Source: Ascoidea asiatica
Lineage: Eukaryota; Ascomycota; Saccharomycetes; Ascoideales; Ascoideaceae
Assembly: GCA_001600695.1 (NCBI GenBank)
Contig: BCKQ01000023.1
Location: forward strand, 1 to 64,000
Length of the DNA stretch: 64,000 bases
Direction: 5' to 3'
Made by a program: the position numbers and the translations under genes. Of the stretch, positions 24,181 through 35,275 are shown piece by piece. The notes below the pieces were generated by a model. That model was not told the DNA's origin. It saw nothing but the letters and a program-made list of their open reading frames with translations, and searched no databases. Positions within the stretch are counted from its first letter, which is position 1, and every line of letters begins with the position of its first letter.

Positions 24181-25733
24181 TGATTGTTCATTTATTTGAT
24201 TGAGATTTTTCTAATTGATCAAGCTTGTTGGCTAATAAAAAGACTCGATAGTCAGTACGATATATTGGTTCTTTCTATTGAAAAGCAAGGATTGAATGTG
24301 ATTTTTATATTTGCAAATTAACCAAAATTGTTGGCATATACTGTAAATAATACTGAATAAATAACTCAAGCTTGAATAACATGACGCCATCGATCACAGT
24401 TATGAAGTGTTGGCGTTGATAAACGCAGTTTATGGCTCAAAATTATCATGGAACTTATAAGATTTACCATCCGCTGAAAAAGGTGTGCTATGCATGAAGC
24501 ATTGATGGTGGTTATTTTCTTTCTAATTTTATTCTTCTTCATCCAAATGTTTTAGAGTAGATGGCACTGGAATGGCTAATGTAACCGTTGATGTGATAAT
24601 TGGGGATTCAGTTGGAATACTTGGTTACCAAGGGGCCGAGCTATAGCATACTGGTATAGTTGGCAGTTTTGTTGGAAATGAGTTGGTTGCAATATTGGTT
24701 ATACCATTACAGAATTGGATTCTGAAGTATTTGATAGAGTTGGCGAATCGATAGAGGATTCAGATAGGGAAGTATTGGATGGTATATTATTTGTTGGTGG
24801 TACCTGATATAATAGTTATTTGAGTTTGGGTTTTATTAATGCTTGAGGTCTGCTTTGTATTTAGCGTATGCCCCTTGAGCTTCTTATTTCTATAGTCAAA
24901 GGTCTTTATGTTTTGATTTATATTGATTATGTTTGTTTTATATTGATTAGTTTGTTTTTTATTAATACATTTGTTTATATTTAAGTTGTTGGTACCGTTA
25001 TTTAGATGGTTGTACTGTCGAAAGGTACACGGTCTGCGAGAAAGTTTTAGTTACTTGGAGCAATATGTATTAAAGTTTTTGAGGGATGTAGCTGGAGGTG
25101 AGTTATATGATCTTGAAATGGTGGGTAAAGAATAAATAATGAAAAGAGGCTGAAATCGGTTAGTTCTGTGCATTCAACCGTAATCCCTGAGTGACATAGA
25201 CTTTCTAATAGAATTGGCGTACGTATGGTTAAATAACAAGGGGTACAATAATGTAGATATGTTAGCATAATTGTGAAATTTGAGTAAATTGGAATTCTGT
25301 TACATATATTGTAACATTATATTTAAAGCTCATGAATTCTCAATTATTTCAATATCTTATTTCATTTTTTTTTCTTTCTTTTATAAATAGTTCTGAACAC
25401 ATAATTAAGATAATTAATTTATCTTAATAGTTTATTAACATTCCATAAGTGTGGTAATTTTGTTAATATCGGATCCTTATAATTAAGGTGTTCATTTTTC
25501 AAGTATCATTCAGTACATATTATCTAGCCTCTGATAATACACAGTCAAAAAAAGTTTAACTTCAGAACTTAAACATGTAGCTGCTGCCGGTATACTACCA
25601 CATTGATTCAACCTGTTGTGATTCAAATGTACCAATCTTTGTCTGTGTTCTACTTAATGATTCAACTGATACAATTTTATTTAGGTTGAGAACCTTTTAG
25701 ACATTATGTTGATTATTTAAGCTGTTCATACAG

Positions 25734-26499
25734 TGTTGCTGTTCGCATCACAATTATTTATGAACCTAAGATCATTGGGAACAATTACCAAAAACGTCAT
25801 GGTCTGGGTGTAGAACCGAGATTGGTTAGTAGAACTCCGACTCGTTTGTCCGCATTACCACTGCGACAAAAATTGTCATTATGCCTGCCTAATGGGTCAT
25901 CGTGCGGAATATTTGGTACCCTCAGAAACTTCCGGGAGAGAAATAATATTTTGAAAGAATTTTATAACAATTACAAAGCTTTTATAGAATACCTGACCGG
26001 TATTCCGTATTTTTTTAAAAAAGTAAAATCTCTTGAAAAATATTTAACTATTCTAAGAACTTTGTAATAGTTACAAAGTTCTTACTATACGTAACCAGCG
26101 CGCTTCTTTTCGAAAAACTAAAATATTTTAAAAGATACGAAAATATTTCTAGAAATTTGTAATAATTACAAAGTTCTTTATAACAGTAAACTTGTCAACG
26201 CACCACTAACGGCGAAAATGTGTTTGTGTAGCAGAACTTGTGTTTTTGTGTAATCGGCCCACAAGTTTCAAAATTTCGAATCTACTGATCAAATATTATT
26301 TTCATCAGGTATCAAAATTGACATAAAAAGACGAGAAGAAAATTATATTTATTTAAAATAAAAAAATGAATATACGAATATAGCAAATAAAAGCGATGCT
26401 AATGGAATTATTTATATAATATATATTAATACGTTCAAACGGAAATAAAATGAAAAGTTATATATAGGAAACTTATGAGATATTTGGCATTGAATAGTA
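25734..26499 (+). repeat. 5' LTR of copia element 2
   Basis: Starts TGTTGCTGTTCGCATCACAATTA and aligns with 30,716-31,454. Shared landmarks include CACAATTACCA, ATAACCGAGATT-like sequence, TATTCCGTATTT, ACAAAGTTCTTACT and GGCGAAAATGTGTTTGTGT. The end is set just before TGTTAATTTACA, the counterpart of TGGTAATTTACA after the other LTR, which has the TGG expected at a primer-binding site. Confidence 0.75.
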
Positions 26500-27420
26500 T
26501 GTTAATTTACAAAATTATAGATCAAAAACAAACTTTAAAAATACTAATTTTGATCAGGGTAATCAATATGGAAGCTACCCTAGTGTTCACAATGTAAGTG
26601 AACTCAAAAGTCAAAAAATTTGAGAAAATTTTGGATTTGATTACTCTAAAAATTATGCTAATATGGTTGGGGTAATAAATAATAGAATGAATTTTTATAA
26701 TAGGTTTGATCCTTTAACAGCTATATGAGATGCTATTAAATTAGGTGAAGGTTTAAGAAAACCAAATAAGACTTCTTTAGGAGAAAATTCTGCTGTAAAA
26801 CATATTTTGTATTTGACTATTAGTGATAAACACAAGAATCATATTTCCCCATATAAATCTGGTTTAGAAAACTTATTAGAAATGAAAATGAGGTTAGGTA
26901 AGGAAAGAACTCATGCTGAGGTTTATAATGACTTTGCAAATTTGAAATATAATGGAGAAGTTGATCCAGCTGAATTTGTTGGTAAAATTGAAGCTTTATC
27001 TGATGAGTTGGTTAGATTAAATGATACTTTAATAAATAAACACATTGTTTCTTATTAAGATCATTAGACGAGAGTGACAAGACGATTTATGATTTTAAAA
27101 ATTTATCTTGTTTAGAACCCTCTTCAGATCAAGTTATTACAACTGTTCAAAAACAATATGATGAAAGATCAAATGAAAGATCTGCTGGTCAGTCTACTTT
27201 TAATAATATGATTATTAATGGTGGAAAGACCATTTTTAAACCAAAATCTAAAAAATCGATCAATAAATTTAATGGTGTTTCTTTTTTCAGCTATAAAAAA
27301 GGTCATAAGAAAGCTGATTGTTTTAAATTTAAAAAATTAGAAGAATCTAATAAATCTGATGAAGATTTAAAAGATAATCCTGCAATATTATCTAATATCA
27401 ATGCGAGGCATTGCTAATAT
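26500..27420 (+). pseudogene. copia gag remnant
   Basis: Reads from TNFDQGNQYGSYPS through NVSELKSQKI, NYANMVGVINNRMNF, an in-frame TGA in LTAI-DAIKLGEG where other Gag proteins have Trp, and the helical Gag core LGKERTHAEVYNDFANLKY. A degenerate zinc knuckle follows (SYKKGHKKADCFKF; one Cys has become Tyr). The start codon is lost: the duplicate at 31,495 has ATGTCT where this copy has ATACT. Gag would coat the element's RNA in cytoplasmic particles; this copy cannot make it whole. Confidence 0.7.
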
Positions 27421-27599
27421 GATCGTTTTAAATTTTGGTTCCCGCATTTCAATTACACATGAAAAACAATATTAAATTGATATTGAACATGCTAATAAAA
27501 AGGATATTACAGGACCTACATCTGATGATTTAGGAATACAGAATTTAGGAACTTTAAGATCAGAAGTAAAGGGTCTAATATTTAACTGAACATATTACT

Positions 27600-28690
27600 A
27601 TACTCCAAAAATGTTAATTTATTTAAATTCTTTAAATTTATTAAGAAAAGACGGTTTGCTATTAAAGGATGATGGTAACCATATTAAATTGCAAGATATT
27701 AATAATTCGAATGTTAACTCTCCAGTTAAATTTGAAAATAATATTTTCTCATTAGAAATAGATTTTAAATTAAAAAATAATTTAGGTAAATCAGTTTTTA
27801 ACATACATGACAAATTTGGTCATGTTAATTCAAAAATTATTAATTCAAATGAAAAGGAATTTATTGAAAAGTTAGATAATAATGATATTAAGCAACTATA
27901 TAATCAAGAAAATAATTGTCAATCATGTCTTGAATCTAAAATTAGAATAAATAATATTTATTGTAGTATACTTTACCATGCTTTTACTGAACCATTTCAA
28001 ACTGTTCATTCGGATATATTTGGCGGTTTAAGAACTCAAAATAACTTTAATAGAGGTGGTAATTTTGTTTCATTTATTTATGAATTTAGTAGATTCACTG
28101 TAATATTTGTTATTGAAAGAAAATCTGATGTATATGCGCTGTTTAAATTATATGAGAAATTTGTTAAAACGCCATTTAATTATACGATTCAGAGGATATT
28201 TTGATATTTTCAGAGCAGGGAAGTGAATATATGAGTAGTGAATTAAATAATATATGTTGTGAAAATGGAATTACTCAAAGATTTACTTCAAAACATTCTG
28301 CTCAAGCAAATGGTTTAGCTGAACGGGAAAATTTAACAATAACGAACTATTTAAGAACATTATTAAAAAGTTGAGCTTTAGGTACTGAATTTTAGCCCAT
28401 TGCTGCAAAATATGCGGTTCAATTAGGAAATTTACTATATTTGAATAAATTAAAAGATAGTCCATTTAATTACTTTTCAAAAAAGAAAGTTCATTCAAAA
28501 GACTTACCTTCATTTGGCGCAAAGGTTATCATTTCAAATTTACCCTATATTGGTAAATTAAATGCAAGAGGTGTTGAAGGTGTTGCTTTGCTACCTTATT
28601 CACAGGTTTATGGGCGCGTAATATATGTTCAATCAACACAGAAATTGGTTGATCCTAGGCTTGTTAATGTCTTAGATACTTATTTTTAAG
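27600..28690 (+). pseudogene. copia integrase remnant
   Basis: The zinc-finger region is visible as HDKFGHVNSKII and CQSCLESK (HHCC type). The first catalytic Asp lies in VHSDIFGG. The second box reads SEQGSEYMSSEL in a shifted frame, where the family has SDxGxEF, so Asp has become Glu. The third box is ANGLAEREN with its Glu kept. A frameshift near 28,200 and in-frame TGA and TAG codons in LLKS-ALGTEF-PIAA break the frame. Integrase would insert the element's cDNA; this copy is dead. Confidence 0.8.
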
Positions 28691-29151
28691 CAACTGAATT
28701 TAATAAAACTCTATAGGATTGAGATATATTTTTATTAGAAACTGAAGAAACGGAAAATGAATTAAAATCAAAAGATATCTTAGATATTTCTGAAATGATT
28801 AATTCAAATGTGAATCCAAATTATGTTGAAGAACATGAATCAAAAGACTTTAAGCTAGTGGAATTGGATTCAACTGACAATACTTGTAGAATATGTGATT
28901 CTAAACAAAATGGTTATTAAAAAAGAAGCTCTATTGAAAGACATAGAGAAACTGAAAATATCAAATATAATAAATAAGATGTTATTTTAGAAAAGAATGC
29001 TTCATCTTATAATTAAAATTATCCAGGTAAAAGACAAACGATAAGTCTTCTGCATAGAGCATTTGATTTTATCAATAAAGATTTAAATAAAGATCTTGGC
29101 TCTTCCTTTCAAACAAATGTAACAAAAGATAAAACTGAATAGAGAAACGCA

Positions 29152-29740
29152 ATGAAAACCGAATTTGAATCTCATTCAAGGATAGTATGTTGGGACAAAA
29201 ACTGTATTCAAATTACTGATAGAATTAGACAAAGGTTGATTAATGTTCAATGGGTTTATCAATTAAAAAAAAATGGAATTTGGAAAACCAGCTTAGTTGC
29301 AAGAGGTGATCAACAATCATTTATAACATATGATAAAGCTTTTTCTCCTACTTTGAATTTACAAGCTTTGAGAATAATATTTTCAATTTCATGCATTAAT
29401 AATATGAAAATGAAGCAACCGGATATTGAAACTCGATATTTAGACTCGAAAATAGATAAAGCTATTTATATTAACATTCCTGCTGGTCATCATATATTCT
29501 TTATGAAAGATTATTGTTTTAAATTAAACAGCGGAGGGTATGGTTCAAAACAAAGAGGATTACTATCGTACAATACTTTGATCTCTACAATACAAAAACT
29601 AGATTTCATTTCCAATTTTTCATGTCCATCTGTTTATAGACCGATATTTAAAACAAATCAAATAATCATGATACAGTTTTTATGTAGACGATCTTTTAAT
29701 TTGTCCTCAATCAATCGGAACTATTAATCAAATTATAGTT
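29152..29740 (+). pseudogene. copia reverse transcriptase remnant
   Basis: RVT_2 family. Motifs are NVQWVYQLKKNG, LVARGDQQSFITYDKAFSPT, DIETRYLDSKID (degenerate DVxxAFL), INIPAGHH, CFKLNSGGYGSKQ (degenerate KLxKxLYGLKQ) and a YVDD box at 29,681-29,692. The YVDD codons are intact but sit one frame away from the upstream part, so a shift lies just before the catalytic box. It is followed by LLICPQSIG as in active copia RTs. Confidence 0.8.
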
Positions 29741-29969
29741 AAAGAATGTTTATAAACTAAGAGTCTATGCTACGATTACACACCTATTAGGGTTTGATTT
29801 TGAAATTAACACACATAAAATAATAATACAAAACCATGAGTATGCTGACAAGATTTTAATACATTATTACATTTCAAATGATAAAATTTGGAAAACTTGC
29901 TTTAATTTCTGGTGAATATATAACAAAGATGAATCTAGAAAATTTCAAAGACCTCCTGATTGAAATAAA

Positions 29970-30360
29970 GCTTTTTTGGCAATTCAAAGTGTTACAGCTT
30001 TACTATTATACTTATCTATTGCCATTGGACCAGATATAACTTGTTCTGCTAAATATTTTTCAAGATTTACTCGTTACAATTCACCGCTAATATGGAAAAT
30101 GCTACTTTATGTTTTGACATCTATAAATGGCTCAAAATATACGAAATTAAAAATAAAAATAACTAATAATCATGAATTACTTGGATATTCTGATTCAAGA
30201 TTCAGTCATGATCCATTCTATATAGAATCTCATCTTCTATGTATGGTATTTTATAATAATATGTTAATTTATGTCATGGAATTCATAGATGGCATCCCTG
30301 GCAGCTGAATCATGAACTAAATCTGAATATCAATCAATAGTTACAATATCAAATAACTTA
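29970..30360 (+). pseudogene. copia RNase H remnant
   Basis: ITNNHELLGYSDSRFSHDP matches the copia RNase H motif GYSDADWAGD with its Asp. After a shift near 30,280, AAES-TKSEYQSI corresponds to the STxEAEY box, here interrupted by TGA. RNase H would remove the RNA strand during cDNA synthesis. Only relics of the C-terminus can be followed to about 30,640. Confidence 0.7.
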
Positions 30361-30715
30361 GAATAAAGCAAAGGTACTATAAACTTTTGGAAAAAAAATA
30401 TAATCGAAAAGTATGAATTAGTCACAGAAAATAATTCTTCTTCTTATAATCTAGAAAAAGATTGAATTTCTGGCAAAACTAAATATTTTAATACTATATT
30501 GGATGTAATAAGCGCAGAATTGAACAACAATCAATTTGTTTTAAACAAAACTGAACAAAACAAATTTTCATATTTTAACAAATCCAGTAAGAAATGCAAT
30601 TTTAAAAAGATCCAAAAAAGTATAGTAAAATTATAATCTATTCTAATATTTATTCTAATTTAATTAAGGGAGTATCTAGATTAGGTACCCAGTGCAACAC
30701 GTTTTAGTATTATTA

Positions 30716-31454
30716 TGTTTATCACCCTACGTTCATTCGTCACAATTACCAACCCGCTGATGTTCGGTGAGCATAACCGAGATTTTCAAGTAACCTCCTT
30801 AAACATATGCCGGCATTATGAATGCACCGACAATCATGGAGACTCTGCCAGATTACCGGGTAACGGTACAGAACATTTTCTACCGTGAGAAAGTACCGGG
30901 AGCGAAATATTAATTTAAAAGAACCTTAACACATTTACAAAGTTTTTATAGAAAACATAAGGAGTGTTCCGTATTTTTGTAAAAATGTATAATTTTTTAA
31001 ACAATATCTATCTATTGTAAGAACTTTTTAAGAATTACAAAGTTCTTACTCTACGTAAACCGCATTGGGCTTCATTGTGAAAAACGAAAATATTTTAAAA
31101 AATAATATTATTTTTCAGGAACTTTGTAATGATTCCAAACCCCATGTTGATCCTAAACTTCTCACCGCACCACTACTGGCGAAAATGTGTTTGTGTAACA
31201 CAACTTGTGTTTTGGCTATTTGGGATAAAAGCTACAAATATCGAGTGTATTAATGTTTTTTGTATCCAGGTATCAAAATTAAAATAAAAAAGATGAAAAA
31301 GAAATTTATATTTGTTTAAAATAAGAAGCAAAAGATAAATAATATAAACGATATTAAGTCTGTTATCTATAGATTACATTTTTTATGTTAAAACCGAAAT
31401 AAAATAAATATTTTTATATAGGAAAGTTAAAATATATTTTGGCATCCGATAGTA
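30716..31454 (+). repeat. 3' LTR of copia element 2
   Basis: Begins TGTTTATCACCC and is preceded by a purine-rich AATTAAGGGAGTA (30,661-30,673), a plausible polypurine tract. It aligns along its length with 25,734-26,499 and ends before TGGTAATTTACA at 31,455. Confidence 0.75.
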
Positions 31455-31530
31455 TGGTAATTTACAAGATTCTAGGTCAAAAGCAAATTCTACAATGTCT
31501 AATTTTGTACAGGGAAATCAGTAAATTATT
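31455..31530 (+). repeat. Second copy of primer-binding site and gag start
   Basis: Homology to the 5' LTR region does not stop at the LTR end. It continues through TGGTAATTTACAAG (like a primer-binding site, TGG complementary to tRNA CCA) and ATGTCTAATTTTG, a better-kept gag start than that of element 2, then breaks off near 31,530. A 3' LTR alone should not be followed by the internal 5' region, so this is the stump of a second, tandem element sharing the LTR. Confidence 0.6.
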
Positions 31531-32216
31531 GGTTTAAAAGGTTTTTAACTGGGGTCCACGAGAGCAATTCGTCACCTGTTTGTTTATTAGGGGCGATAAG
31601 CGGAGGGCCCGTGAGTTTGCGTGATAAGTTCAAGGGTCTTAGAGCTCTTGTTCGAAGATAATCGAAGGTATCTTGTCCAATAGTTTATTAACTGGCGTTC
31701 TTTTCGTGACATAAATTCTGGTATACGGAAAACTAAAATCTACTGATTTTTCTCGGTGTCCCACATTTATGAGAGGACACGTGACATTTTTCCAGTAATT
31801 TTTTTAAAAATTTAGCGTGTCACTTAAGTGGAAGCCTAACTAACACACCCTTAGGACTAGGGTTAGCAATTTGTATGCTCAAATACACTATGCGCCATGC
31901 TCCTTCCTACTTGGGATTTGCCTCAAAGCAGACCATAAAAACCTATGTTGTTTTCAACAAATCTAGCATAGATAAAAAAAACTATGTTTGTTCAACGGGA
32001 ATTTTGTTGACGTGCGTAAAAAGCTAAGTTACTTCCCAGCGCTAGAAGTGTAGCTAATATAAATATATAATTCCCAATGTAAACTCAATGTGATTCCTTA
32101 ACTATTACATTAATTGACACAATAATTAAAAATGAATTCCAATAAAAAACAAAAAGCAGAGAGGGTCCCAGCAGGTCCTGAAACGAATCATTTGCTTATT
32201 TTTTTTTACAAAAAAT
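31531..32216. other. Gene-free stretch
   Basis: No gene seen between the tandem copia stump and the hAT frame. A hAT-like terminal sequence (TAGGGTTAGCAAT at about 31,858) was considered, but no matching partner was established. Confidence 0.4.
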
Positions 32217-34043
32217 TTGATAAAGGAAAATAAAAGAGTATTATCTACAATTTCAGGCTGTCGTAGACTATATACATATTTTTCAAATGATTCAAATTTA
32301 ATTAAACATCTCAATAACACTCATAACATTAATCATAAAAACTATAAAGAAAAGCTATCAACCAGAATAATTACAGCAACACTTGCCCGTAACATAATAT
32401 CCATTATAGGTGAAACTAAACAATCAGCAATTTCTGAATATAATAGCCAAGTAACCCAACATTTATTAAGCGTGTTTACTGTAAATTCAAACAACGCTTT
32501 TACTGCTGTTGAGAATATATGTCTAAACAGAATGCTGATTTATATTGCCAGGTTTTACATTTATTCAAGTGCCAAACTTTGGTAGAACACAGTGTGCCGA
32601 GTTGGTTAGTAACTTATCGAGGAACCTACTCAACTCATTCTTAAATCCATCAGACTAAACAGGCTATTTATACGTTTAACAACTGATGAATGGACTTCCA
32701 AAGATAGAAAAACATTTCAAGGTATTATTGTTCATTCTACAATAGTTAAAAGTAATACTTTTTTTCATATTCATTTTCCAATTGGTTTGGGACTAATGCA
32801 TAGCACAGATGGTTTTTCCTAAGCTAATTACATTCTTGAATGTATGGATAAATTTAATTTGGTTTCTCAAAACCCAAAAGGTGAACTACCTCTCTTAGTG
32901 TCCATAACTACATACACTGCAGAAAATAATACTACAATGTGTAACTCAATTGGAGATTCACCTACGTATTTTAATTCTTCAGACCACCATGTGCGTTGTC
33001 TAGCTCATATTCTCAATTTACTCTTTCAGGAGTTTTTAAGAGAATTTAGTATTGAACTAGGTACTTATGACGAATTTTCCGGTTTTAGTTTACAGACCAT
33101 TGTAAATGTTGGTACAGAAAACTAATCAGGAACAATAGTAAACAACATTATGTATTTTTTATTGTTTTTCAGAAAACAAAAGTCCAAATCCTTATTTAGA
33201 TCATTTGGTATTTCCGATGGGTTTAAAAAAACTTCTGTTTCTTTACCCTTTGTCATCAGGTGGAAGATTATTTTAATCATGTTTCAAGAGTTTTAACAAC
33301 TTCAAATTCCAATAATGTTATTTTTGAAAGATCGCCAAACAAACTGTCTCGGAAAACAATATAGAGTGGATATGTATGTTAACATTTCCGAAAATAATTT
33401 TTTAGTCACTGCTTTCATTATTAATTTTTTAATTCCATTTGAGCACCTAACATTGGAAGTAAGCATATCTGGATTAATAGGTAATTATTTGGTTTGGTAT
33501 AAATAAGTTGGCATTCATATTAGTGATAGCTATGCGAGCTACAAGTTATCAAACGCTTGTTGTTCATCTAAAGCTCCGATGGATAAAGTATTCATATAAG
33601 TCAGTTCAAAATATTATTAGTATCTCAAGGTTATTCAGGGATGCGGTGCAATGCTTCTAGGGACATTTTTACATCCTATGAATTACGATATGCTTACATT
33701 ACATCAACAAGAAAAATGTATCAATATACAAAGTTAATTATCAATTAATGGAACTGGTAGTCAAGCAATCGAACAAACCACAGCAACAATACGTATTCGA
33801 AATAGAATGTTATCAGCTGCAACAGAATCTTCTAATTTAGCTTTTAGGTCTACTGTGGCTGTTGATGGATTTCCATATAATTTATTAGCTATTTATTATT
33901 TGCTTATGCTAACAGAAAAACATTCCAGCTATGAGAAGCCCAGAAAAAATCAGTTTACAGCTCTGCACAATAAAGAATGGATTTTCTTTTGGATAAATCA
34001 TCAATGCTCCTTCCACACTCTTCACCTACCTCTTACTTCTTAA
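32217..34043 (+). pseudogene. hAT-superfamily transposase pseudogene
   Basis: A single plus-strand frame with stops near 32,583 and 32,820. The N-terminus has a BED-like finger remnant (SGCRRLYTYF, SNLIKHLNNTH). The RNase H-like core begins RLTTDEWTSKDRKTFQG, matching the hAT first catalytic Asp region. The second box reads SITTYTAENNTTMCNSIG where hATs have TTDNAxNN, so its Asp is lost. HHVRCLAHILNLL is the typical hAT CxxH/LNL motif. Later frames to 34,043 show no clear dimerisation domain. hAT transposases cut and paste DNA in the nucleus and make 8-bp duplications; terminal repeats were not found with confidence. Confidence 0.7.
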
Positions 34044-34279
34044 TCTAATTTAGTTGCCTCTAGAGTTGCAAATGAATGATTCGTTATCTATTGCGGTAAT
34101 CTCGATACTCGAGTGAGGAATCGACTCTGTGGGCAGTCCATGGAGGATCTCAGCATTTTGAAAAAACTATCAAGACCATTTGATCTTGAAAATGGTTTGA
34201 AGATTCTTCTAAACCAGGAGCTGGTAGGGTTAATATAGTTGATTACGCTCTCGGTGAGGTAAAGTAGCTAAGTAATATA

Positions 34280-34339
34280 ACCTCGCTGATGAAAAGAACA
34301 AACTAGTTACCCTGCTCCAAAAATGGATTTTGTCGTGAA
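34280..34339 (+). repeat. Left terminal inverted repeat
   Basis: Inverse complement of 37,777-37,834 with a two-base indel and a few substitutions; preceded by TA. Confidence 0.85.
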
Positions 34340-35275
34340 TAGGACCAGCAAATTAATTAGTTAGAACAATCCTTTTGAAAATAAAACAAACTGTAAAGGC
34401 TATATTACATCTGCAAATTATTAAACTTATAGGAAGCAGCTCTTTAACCTAGTGTTTTGTAGATATTATTCCATGTATTCTTCAATTTCATTATTAATTT
34501 GTCTTTATATAAATCAAAATTTAGTAAAATGATTTAATGTACCTCTCAACAAAAATGTCATAGTTTTATACTTACGCTGCCAACCGTTATGCGTAAGCAT
34601 AATCATTAAGGTGTTTTACACGATTAGATTAATTGACAATAAATTCATTATAAAATGTTACTCCAGCTTCTAAAATTTCAGTCAATTCACGAAAATATGT
34701 ATAAATGGCTTGAAATGTCAAAACTAGGGCTTCTTGAACTTTCCCCGAACAGTTCGGATATAAGTCTAACCTCTTTTTGAATGAAATACTTATGTTCTAT
34801 TGTGAAAACAAATAAAGTTAGTAATCAATTTTCAATTCATCAACTACAGTTGGTGACTCCCATTTTAACAAATCATTTACTACTATGTCTCCTTTCGGTA
34901 CCAAAAAAAATTCTACATCTTTTAAAAAATATCTTTTTCGTCAGTCAACCATTTGTGAATCACCGAATACTTATTTTAATCCGTCTTCAGCTTTTGGTCA
35001 ATCAAACTTTGGAAATTCTAGATTAGGTGAATTAAATAAAAATAGAAATAACAATAATTCAAATGAAAAATAACACGAAAAATCTATTAATTGCTTCTAA
35101 AAACTATCTTTTTGCTGGGTTAGTATCCCAAATATAAAATCATAATTAAGGCCAATCAATTTATTGAAGTGTGTGTTAAAGAAATATCAAACAAGTGGGT
35201 GTCCTACCAATTTCCAATAGAGCAAAATGATGTTTTATTAAGAGCTAAAATTCTAAATAATTTTTATTATTCCAT

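Larger units (their letters stand above)
21211..25733. other. 4.5-kb gene-free stretch
   Basis: No intact gene. Contains a polypyrimidine tract (22,983-23,105), a 50-bp tandem repeat (24,062-24,180), and at 24,500-24,830 a minus-strand reading with Ser/Thr/Pro-rich segments (NNIPSNTSLSESSIDSPTL) like copia integrase-RT linkers but without catalytic motifs. Confidence 0.4.
25734..31454 (+). mobile_element. Decayed Ty1/copia element with two LTRs
   Basis: A 5.7-kb plus-strand element in the order LTR, gag, integrase, RT, RNase H, LTR. Integrase before RT defines the copia order. All frames carry stops and shifts, many explained by C-to-T or G-to-A changes (TGG to TGA or TAG, CAA to TAA). The two LTRs align along their length but differ by many substitutions and indels, so insertion was long ago. 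A second start of the internal region follows the 3' LTR. Confidence 0.85.

Noticed and set aside
26500-30640. UGA read as Trp (variant genetic code) in the copia relic
   Set aside because: TAG and TAA stops occur at equivalent places, and the intact genes in the window use TGG for Trp; decay explains it better.
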